From Paenibacillus agilis (GTDB lineage: Bacteria > Bacillota > Bacilli > Paenibacillales > Paenibacillaceae), in the NCBI RefSeq assembly GCF_007786455.1, contig NZ_VNJK01000001.1, positions 2,635,765-2,699,764 on the forward strand: a DNA stretch of 64,000 bases, in the 5' to 3' direction. Of the stretch, positions 37,426 to 47,000 are shown in pieces. The notes below the pieces were generated by a model. It made no database searches, was not told the DNA's origin, and saw only the letters and a list, made by a program, of their open reading frames with translations. The stretch's first letter is position 1, and every line of letters starts with the position of its first letter. The position numbers and the translations under genes were made by a program.

Positions 37426-39204
37426 TTAAACGGCAGCACGACTAGAGGCGATCAATTCTTTATAGAAATTCTCACCATTCATTAGCTCTTGATGTGTGCC
37501 TATTTCGGATATACGACCATTACGCAGCACCATAATGATATCTTTCTCAGATAGCACGGAAAGTCGATGCGTAATAAGTATCGTTGCACGATCTTTCATC
37601 AATAGCTCTAGCGATTGACGAACTTGTATTTCCGACTCCGCATCCAAAGCCGATGTCGCTTCATCAAGCAGTAGGACAGGAGCATCTTTCAGAAAAGCTC
37701 TACTGATGGCTATCCTTTGACGCTGTCCTCCAGATAGCAGCCTTCCCTTTTCTCCGACCTGAGACTGGTAACCATCCTGCAATGTCATAATGAAATCATG
37801 AATATTCGCTAATTTTGCCGCTTGTATCACTTCATCCTCTGTAGCGTCTCTTTTGCCACACGCAATATTTTCATAGACGGTTCCAGAAAATAACCATGGC
37901 TCCTGGGACAAATAAGAAATCGATTGTCTCCACTGCTCTAGAGGCGTCTCGTAGATGGATTTTCCATCCATATATATGTGTCCCTCATTCGGCGCGTAAA
38001 ACCCTTGAAGCAATTTAAATAGTGTGCTTTTCCCTGAGCCACTAGGCCCAACCAGCACTGCTTTCTGTCCCTTGCTAATACTAAAATTCAGACGATGCAA
38101 AGCTGTTGCTTTACTCGTATACGAAAAGGATACGTCAGAAAAGCAAATAGCGGCGGAAGCTGCGTGGTCGTGTATAACTCCAACATTAGGATACATTATC
38201 GCTTCACGCGGCAAGATTTGTTTAGGCTCGGCAGGCTCATCCAGCAATTCCTTCACTCGATGCACACTAACAAGCGATGACATCATGTTGACCACCGTAT
38301 TTCCTAGCTGCAAGATGGATTGCGACATATTCCATTGAAGCTGTGCGAAAGCAATTAAAATACCGAGTCCCAATTGACCATTCAATACAAGGAACACACC
38401 TACAGCAATGACTCCGGAATAATTCATGAAATTTAAGAAGTAGCTCCAGCTTTCCAATTGACCATTTTTTACACCAAAGCGGATTCCTTCTTTACTGAGG
38501 TTGCTATTCTGCTCTTCACTTACTTTCTTAACCTTTTCTTCTAACTGAAACATCTTTATCACTTTCACACCTGCGAGCATATCAACGGCCCGTTCCGTGA
38601 TTTGTCCTAGCTGTGTTTGAATCGCAGAAGCAATAGCTTGAATCGGCTGTGAAAATCGCATAATTATAAAAGTCGAAAACAAGCACATACCTAAAAGAAA
38701 GAGCGCAAATTGCCAATGAAGAAATAACATAATCGATATGGAGGCTAAACTGTAGAGCAGCGTCTGTATGATCGAACGGAAATGCCAACTGTATACCGCT
38801 TCGATATTGTTCAAATCATTTGTCATTCTTGATAATATATCACCGGAGTGCGTACGATCATAATAGCTGCACGGCAATACGGACACTTTATCCGTTACGA
38901 CTCGTCTAATGCTAGCCATCGTTTTTTTAACACACATGATGTAGATATATTTACATATCGTTGAGATCACCATAACCGACACTAACGCGACAAGAAATGA
39001 AATCGTTCCCCGCCAAAATAACGACATATCACTAGTTGCTGCAGCGTTAAAAATATCAATATAAACAAAGGCAGCCACAATAGGCAGGGCAGATTCAGAC
39101 GCACAAAATAAGATTAAGCCTACAAAATAGGTTTTCCGAACAGATGCTAGAAACTGTAGAAGCTGATGGATGTGACGAAAAGAGTCACGTAGGCTACTGA
39201 GCAT
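37426..39204 (-). CDS. ABC exporter half-transporter (membrane + ATPase) 2
   Basis: 592-residue fused permease-ATPase of the MsbA/LmrA class. Six helices fill residues 1-320. The nucleotide-binding domain has Walker A GPSGSGKSTLFKLL, signature LSGGQRQRIAISRA and Walker B VLLLDEATSALD. Exports peptides, lipids or drugs. The frame is open upstream, but the ATG at 39204 follows GAGGAGGGGG and overlaps the preceding ABC gene by 11 nt. The overlap suggests a heterodimer with that partner, probably exporting the cluster product and giving self-protection. Confidence 0.9.
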   Translation of the reverse strand: MLSSLRDSFRHIHQLLQFLASVRKTYFVGLILFCASESALPIVAAFVYIDIFNAAATSDMSLFWRGTISFLVALVSVMVISTICKYIYIMCVKKTMASIRRVVTDKVSVLPCSYYDRTHSGDILSRMTNDLNNIEAVYSWHFRSIIQTLLYSLASISIMLFLHWQFALFLLGMCLFSTFIIMRFSQPIQAIASAIQTQLGQITERAVDMLAGVKVIKMFQLEEKVKKVSEEQNSNLSKEGIRFGVKNGQLESWSYFLNFMNYSGVIAVGVFLVLNGQLGLGILIAFAQLQWNMSQSILQLGNTVVNMMSSLVSVHRVKELLDEPAEPKQILPREAIMYPNVGVIHDHAASAAICFSDVSFSYTSKATALHRLNFSISKGQKAVLVGPSGSGKSTLFKLLQGFYAPNEGHIYMDGKSIYETPLEQWRQSISYLSQEPWLFSGTVYENIACGKRDATEDEVIQAAKLANIHDFIMTLQDGYQSQVGEKGRLLSGGQRQRIAISRAFLKDAPVLLLDEATSALDAESEIQVRQSLELLMKDRATILITHRLSVLSEKDIIMVLRNGRISEIGTHQELMNGENFYKELIASSRAAV

Positions 39205-40945
39205 GCAGTTCCCCCTCCTCTGACATCTGATAGTAAAAGTACTTTCTGTATAATCCATCTTCCACCAGAAGCTGCTCATGCGTACCCTGCTGAACCAAAT
39301 TTCCTTTTTCCATGACAACAATTTGATTAGCATCTATTACAGATGACAAACGATGAGCAATGACAACGATCGTTTTTTCTTTCGAAAGGCTTACCATCGC
39401 ATGATGTATGCTCATTTCTGTTTCATAATCTAAGGCAGAGGTTGGCTCGTCGAATAACAAGATAGACGCATTCTTCAATACGGCCCTTGCTATTGCAATA
39501 CGCTGCTTTTGCCCACCGGACAACGCAATTCCTCCCTCACCAATCCTCGTTTCAAAACCTTGCGGCTGCTGCTCGATAAAAGAAAGCGCATCCGCTTGTT
39601 TAACTGCAGTTAATACATCTGCAAATGGAATATCTTTTTCGAAGCCCGTAATATTTTCTAAAATCGTGCCAGGAAACAGATAGGTTTCTTGCGAAACTAA
39701 TCCAATATGCTGTCGAATTGTTGGATACTTTCGTTCATCCATTGTCTGTCCAAAGTAACTGATGCTGCCTTTTTGAGGCGTATAAAACCCACACAACAGA
39801 CTGAACAAGGTTGATTTTCCTGAGCCGCTTGGCCCTACAACAGCTGTAATTTGATTTTTTGGGATCTTAAGGTTCATGTCCGAAAGGGTATAATCGTGAT
39901 TGTTAGTGTCATAACTGAACGTTACATGTTGGAGCTCAATAGCGGTATCATGTGAGGTAGAAATCGTCGTGGCTGCATCTGCGCTATTTTCCGGTAGAAA
40001 AGAAAGTATTTCTTTCATTCGATCTGCTGCCGCTTTCGCTGTACGGAATTGAACAATAATTCCTGGTAACGTTGCAACAGGATTAATCAAATAATTAACT
40101 AGTATTAAAAAGACCAACAGCTCCCCAGCTGTAATATCGCCAATCGTTGCTAAATATGCACTGTAAACGGTACAGATTAAGTACGTCCCCCAGCGCTGCA
40201 AAATATTGATAGGTTCGATCCGCGCTACTTTTTGTTCAATTTCTTTTTCTTTTTCATAGATCGTTTCGATGCTGTTATTATAACGACTCCTTACTAGCTC
40301 TACGAGTCCGAATGACTTAATTGTCTCGACACCAGCAAGCACTTCCGAGGAAATCGATTGAATGACACCAAAATGAACTTGAATATTAGACATGAGTCGC
40401 GTAATTGGTTTGCTGATCAGGTTGATTAGGTAAAGCGAGATAGGCATAAGCACGACGCTGACGAGCGTCAACTGCCAATGAATAGACAGCAAGTAACTAA
40501 AAGAAAGTATAAATACGATTGGCGAGTAAATAGCTTCATGAAGCTTTAAGGAAAAGGATTCTTTAATGACTCTCGTATCTCCATTCAAGCGATTGACGAG
40601 ATCTCCACTCTCGAAGCGATACAGGGTAGATATTGGAGAGTGGATCAATCGATGAATCAAATTGTCACGCACAGATCGATCAAAACGGTACGCATAAAGA
40701 TAGGAAGCGAACTTGATAAAATAGCTTAATACGATGCCTACAACTACGATACCAAGTAACGCTAATGCTGTACCTATGACATAATCACGATCTTGGACAA
40801 GTGTCGTATCCAGCATTTTTTCCAATAAAATGGCGCGGATGACATCAAAAATGGCTTGAATAACAGAGCAAAAGGCTCCAAGATATATCCAATGAATATG
40901 ATTCTTCATTAAATTCCATAAATGATGCCGCACAGTTTTAGCCAT
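39194..40945 (-). CDS. ABC exporter half-transporter (membrane + ATPase) 1
   Basis: 583-residue fused permease-ATPase. Six helices are followed by an ATPase with Walker A GPSGSGKSTLFSLL, signature LSGGQKQRIAIARA and Walker B LLFDEPTSALD. Both partners keep canonical catalytic Glu/Asp residues, though one has EPTS and the other EATS. GGGAGG lies 6 nt before the ATG. Placed 71 nt after the NRPS stop and overlapping the second half-transporter, it probably works as its heterodimer partner. Confidence 0.9.
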   Translation of the reverse strand: MAKTVRHHLWNLMKNHIHWIYLGAFCSVIQAIFDVIRAILLEKMLDTTLVQDRDYVIGTALALLGIVVVGIVLSYFIKFASYLYAYRFDRSVRDNLIHRLIHSPISTLYRFESGDLVNRLNGDTRVIKESFSLKLHEAIYSPIVFILSFSYLLSIHWQLTLVSVVLMPISLYLINLISKPITRLMSNIQVHFGVIQSISSEVLAGVETIKSFGLVELVRSRYNNSIETIYEKEKEIEQKVARIEPINILQRWGTYLICTVYSAYLATIGDITAGELLVFLILVNYLINPVATLPGIIVQFRTAKAAADRMKEILSFLPENSADAATTISTSHDTAIELQHVTFSYDTNNHDYTLSDMNLKIPKNQITAVVGPSGSGKSTLFSLLCGFYTPQKGSISYFGQTMDERKYPTIRQHIGLVSQETYLFPGTILENITGFEKDIPFADVLTAVKQADALSFIEQQPQGFETRIGEGGIALSGGQKQRIAIARAVLKNASILLFDEPTSALDYETEMSIHHAMVSLSKEKTIVVIAHRLSSVIDANQIVVMEKGNLVQQGTHEQLLVEDGLYRKYFYYQMSEEGELHAQ

Positions 40946-41016
40946 ATCATCCCTCCCGTCAAGATAAATGGAACAAAGAGATCACGTCGATCCCTTTGTT
41001 CCACATCTCCATGATG

Positions 41017-44000
41017 TTAATCTTCAACCCGTAATGCCAAATCTCTTATTGTTCGATAACGGAATATATCAAAATTATCTAAATAAAGCCCGCGTTTCTC
41101 CATTTCTACTTCCAACCGAATAGCCATCAGTGAATGGCCTCCTAGATGAAAGAAATCATGAGTGACTCCAATATCATTGCGATTAAATAGTTTTTCCCAT
41201 ATTTCAAGAATGTTCTTTTCAATCTCGTTTTGCGGTTGAATCGCTTGCTCCTCGTTTGTTTCCATAATCGGATCAGGTAGAAGCTTACGATCCAACTTGC
41301 CATTTGGTGTCTGAGGCATCGATTGCAGCGTAACAAATACAGATGGAATCATATATACGGGAAGCTTGTCACCTAGAAACTCTCTAAGCTCCCATGTGCT
41401 CATTTCGATTTTCCATACGATATATGCTGCGATGTATTTTTCGTCGGCCAGGCCATTCCCGCTCCTAACGATAACGGCAGCCTCTTTTACAGCTGGATGC
41501 TGTGTTAATATATTTTCGATCTCACCCAGTTCGATGCGATAGCCATTTACTTTTACTTGATGATCCATTCTCCCAAAATACTGCAATACGCCATCTAAGG
41601 AGACTCGTCCTAAATCACCTGTTCGGTAAACGTGAAGCTTATGTCCGGACAATTCCAGCTCTACGAATCTTTCATTACTCAGCAGCTCATTGTTTAGATA
41701 GCCTCTAGTCACACCTTTACCGCCGATGCATATTTCCCCGACAACCCCATCTGGAACAGGCTGCAAATATTTATCAATGATGACAATCTGCGTATTTACA
41801 ATTGGGCTGCCAATTGGAATCGCCTTATCTGAAGGTGAAGTAATCTCATGCATCGTCGACCATATTGTTGTCTCCGTTGGTCCATACATGTTGAACAGTT
41901 TGGCCTGCGTCTTGAGCTTAAGCTCATTGGCAAGATCAGTCGGGAATGCTTCTCCACCTACAAGCAGCACTTGCAGATCCGATAAGAAAGCACTGGAATT
42001 CGAATCCTCCACGAGCGCTTTTAATCGAGATGGCGTACTTTGCATCATCGTAATGGAGCGCTGCCCTTGGTTATAGCGATTGAAATGTAATGGTGAGTGC
42101 TTATCGGAATGAATAACGACCTCCATTCCATTGGACAATGTCCAAAACAGCTCCAATACACTAATATCAAACGATATCGTTGTAACAGATAAAAAGACAT
42201 CTTCTGAGGCAGGCTGCAGCCGTTGATTCATACCTGCCATAAAATTGAGCACATTCCCGTGCGTAACCATGACTCCTTTTGGAACGCCTGTCGATCCAGA
42301 CGTATAGATGACATACATCAAATCCTCAGGGCCATTACACACTTCAAAATCATGTGAAGCATACTGTTCTAGCGATATGGAATCAAATAAAATAAGTTGA
42401 GCACTGGACTCGCTTCCGTTCACATCTTGACGGTTCGTATCGTATAGTCCGAGCTTGCTTCCGCTAGTTTGGAAGATAAGTGTCTTTCTCTCCTCAGGAA
42501 ATGCAGGGTCAATAGGCACATACGCTGCACCGGCTTTAATGATTCCCAGCAATGCCACAACCATATTCAAGGACTTCGTCATCATGACACTGACAAGATC
42601 ATTTGTTTGAACATGAGCGCTCTCACGCAAATATCGAGCCAACTGATTCGATTTTTCGTCTAGCTGCTTATACGTAAGTGTCTCATGTTCAAATCGAACA
42701 GCGATACATTCAGGTCTACTCCGAGCTTGATCAGCAAACCAATCTTGTACGGTATGATGCTCTAGGTAAGGCACTAGTGGTTCCGTTATCCGTTGAACAA
42801 GTTCTGACTTCTCCGATTCCAAGAGGAGATCAACTTGCGATAATGGTTTCTCTACCTCGTCGCACAGACGATGAAGCAAAGCCACAAAATGATCGCCCAT
42901 CTGCTCAATTCTCGATTTATCGAATAATACAGAGGCATACTCTATTCGTATTCTCATCTCATCATTGCTCAACGCGTATACTTCAAATGTTAAATCAAAC
43001 TTGGCCGTCTTCGTAAACATCGGCTGGAAAGAGATTCGATCTAACTCTGCAGCAGATAGACTACCTCTTTCATCATCTTGATTGAAAATAAACATCGTAT
43101 CGAATAAAGGATTTCGGCTTACATCTCGCTGAACGCCAACTTGCTCAATGATTTGCTCAAGCGGGTACTGTTGATAATCCATCGCTTGCAGCATTTCCTC
43201 CATAACAACGTTGAGATGCCGTGCAAAAGGTTGAGCTCCGTCCAACCTAACACGTATCGGAACTGTATTAACGAACATGCCAATGACATCTGAATATTCG
43301 TCGCTGACTCTTTCGCTCATCGCAGAACCAATAATGATATCTTCTTCTCCTGTATATTTGTGAAGGAGTACAAAATAGGCCGCGAGCATCATCATGTTCA
43401 TGGTGCATCCATAACGAGCTGTTGTTTCCCTTACCTTTACAGCAAGTTCAGAGTCGATATCAAACAAAAGATAATCGCCTTGATGACTCTGGATAGGCGG
43501 ACGCTCATTATCAATCGGAAGATGTAACACAGGGATTTCTTCTTTGAATGTATCCGTCCAGTACTGGTTGGCCTGTTCGATTTGCGAAGGGCTCAAATAA
43601 TGTGCCGCAGTATGCGCATATTGCTTGAATTGCTTCGTCAATGTCGGCAACGTCTCGCCCTTGTATAACTCGAACAGATCGTGTATGAAAATATTCATGG
43701 AAATACCGTCGCAAACGATATGATGAATATCGGTCAGCAAGTAATGCTTCGTATCAGATTGCTTGTACAGGCATGCTCGGAATAAACTTCCAGTTCCTAA
43801 GTCAAATGGCTTTACGAATGTATCAAATACTGCCTGCATCTTGTCTGTTTCCGTCAATGCCAAGACGGGGACGTCTAGCGCTATGGACTCATGAACGATG
43901 TATTCCACTTCATCATCTATCATCTGAAAAGAAGTACGCAGCGACTCATGTCTGTCTATTACGTGCTGTAGTGCTTGTTTCAGTCTCGTGATGTCCAAAG

Positions 44001-47000
44001 TCCCTTCGAGAACAAAGCACGCTGGCATATTATAAGTGACGCCCAGCTTCTCCAATCTATCAAGAATGAATAATCGCTTCTGGTTAGGCGAAGCCAAGGG
44101 ACGATCGTCTTCTTTAGCTTTCGTCTTTTCAGTTTGCTCTTCATTATGGAGACTTACATATTGATGAATTGCTGCTACAGTAGGATTTTTGAACAACACT
44201 CGTAAAGGAATATGCTGTCCAAATGCTTTATAAATAGCGTTGCTTAATTTAGCAGCTTTAAGGGAGTGCCCTCCCTCTTCAAAGAAATGGCTGTTCATGC
44301 CTAGCGGCTGTTTATTCAGCACTTCCTCAAATAACGCCACCAGAATCTTTTCATCATTGCTGGTTGGCAATTGCAGCTGTTGCACGTCTGTGCGGTTCTC
44401 TAGTACTGGTAGCGCACTGCGATTTATTTTGCCTGACGTAGTTAACGGCATAACATCGAGTTCAATACAATAACTTGGCACCATATAAATAGGCAGCCGT
44501 TCGGACAAATAGCATTTTATTTGCTCGCTTGTCACTTGTTCCGCGGCAACATAATACGCACAAAGGTATCGATCCTCACCATCTTCGCGCAGAACGACAA
44601 CCGCTTCCTTCAAAGCTTCAAACTGCAAGAGAACCGATTGAATCTCGCCCAGCTCGATGCGGTAGCCTCTGAGCTTCACCTGATCATCGATACGTCCTAG
44701 ATATCGAATGTTGCCGTCCATCATCCACTGCGCCAAATCTCCCGTACGGTACATTCGTGAGCTTGGATGTATGATATCCGGCACAAACTTCTCGGCAGTC
44801 AAAGCATTCAGCTTCAAGTAACCGCGTGCAACGCCGTCCCCTGCAATGCACAGCTCACCTGGCTGTCCTACAGGCACTGGATTCCCAACATCATCTACGA
44901 TGTAGATTCTTGTATTATCAATTGGTTGACCGATCGGAACATAATCACCGATATCGCTCCGTGAGCAATCATACCAGGTCACATCAACGGTAGCCTCTGT
45001 CGGACCATACAAATTGATTAATGCTGTGGACGCATGAGCGCGAATCAGCTTATTAAACTGGATGACGTGATGTTTATGAAGTGCTTCACCGCTTGTAAAG
45101 ATAAATTGCAAGGAAGATAAGCTGGAATGGCTTGGATGCGTATCTAAATAGTCATAGAACAAGTGAAGCATAGAAGGAACAAAATGAATGACGTTAATCT
45201 GTTCTTGTTCAATCGTTGCAGCTATTCGCGCTGGCTCTTTTTCATCTCCTTGCGGAAGCATAACGACTTTGGCTCCAACCATACTCCACCAGAACAATTC
45301 CCAAACGGATACATCAAACGTAAATGGTGTCTTCTGCAGTATGATATCGTTTTCCGTGATTGGGAACTGCTTCTGCATCCATACGAGCCTGTTAATGACG
45401 GAATAGTGCTCGATCATCACACCCTTAGGACGACCTGTTGAACCGGACGTGTAAATGACATAGGCCAAATGACGAGCATGATTGATAGGCGACAAATTGC
45501 TGCCGTCACCAACATAAAGCTGCGAGTCATCAATCGCAATATATGCCCATTTGCCAGCTACTTTAGGTATCCCTGTTTGCTGGACAAGCACAAGCTTCGC
45601 CTGACAGTCGCTGCAAATGTACTGAATGCGATCATCCGGAAAGTCTGGAGAGATAGGTACATAAGCTCCACCCGCTTTTAATATACCGTACAGCCCAATC
45701 ATCATTTCTACGGAACGATCAACCATAATGGGGATAAGATCATCTGCCCCTACACCCATGGCACGCAGCACATGTGCCAGTTGATTTGCTCTTTCATTTA
45801 GTTCTCTATACGTCAATTGCTCAGCACCATAACTTACAGCAATTCGTTCAGGCGTCTTCTCTACTTGACGCTCAAACCATTCGTGAAGGGTTATATTTCG
45901 CTCATACTCTGCATCCGTCTGGTTAAACGTTTGTAGAACTAATGCTCGATCCTGCTCTTGCAGCAAACTTATTTCTGCAATTGTGGCATGCGGATTCACA
46001 AGGACCGATTGCAAAATCGTACAGTAATCTTGCAGCATCCGTTCTGCCGTGTGCTTCGCAAACAATTGGCTAGCATATTCCAAATTAAGAAATAGATTTT
46101 TCTTATGCTCAACTACTTCGAGCAGCAAATCAAACTTTGCAATGCCATGCTTAAAATCACAAGATTGCAGGAGGAGACCGCTCTTCTCCTCTTCTCGAAC
46201 ATGGCGGTTTTGAGAGATCAGCATAATCTCGCTAGCATCCATATTTTGTAATACAAACAAGACGTCAAATAAAGGATTTCGGCTCAAATCACGGGTATAT
46301 GGCAATTGATTGAGCAGCGTTTCCAACGAAAAGTCCTGATTGTCATACGCATCAAGTGCGCTTTGACGAATCTCTTCCAGAAAAGTGTTAAATGTCTTCG
46401 TCTTCTCTGGATAATTACGCAGCGGCAGTGTGTTTACAAACATGCCTACCACTTTGTCGAATGCAGCATTAGATCTGCCGGACACTGGTGTTCCAATGAC
46501 GATATCATCCTGACGAGCGTACTTGGACAGCAAAATATAAAACGCACTAAGTAAAACCATATGCATCGTTACGCCTTGTTGAGAGCAAAATTGAGCCAAG
46601 CGTTGTCCTAAGTCAAGATCTAGAGTGACCGTTACCTGTCCTCCATCAAAGCTTTGCAATGGTGGTCTGCTAAAGTCAGTTGGTAATTGAAGCACAGGTA
46701 CACTATCACTAAACTGATTCAGCCAGTAGACCTCCTGTTGTTTCAAGTACTCAGAATGTTGAAGGCGATGCTGCCACTCCGAATAATCATAATACTCCAC
46801 GGATGAAGGCGAAATTACGCTGCCATTGTACAATTCAAAACATTCATTCATTAAGATGCCAATCGATATCCCATCGGCGATAATATGATGGAAGTCATAT
46901 AAAAATAAATGCCTATTCTCATCTACTTGCCGTAGCTTAAATCGAAATAGCGGAGCTTCCCCTAATTGAAACGGACGAATAAACGAAGCAATCGTTTCAT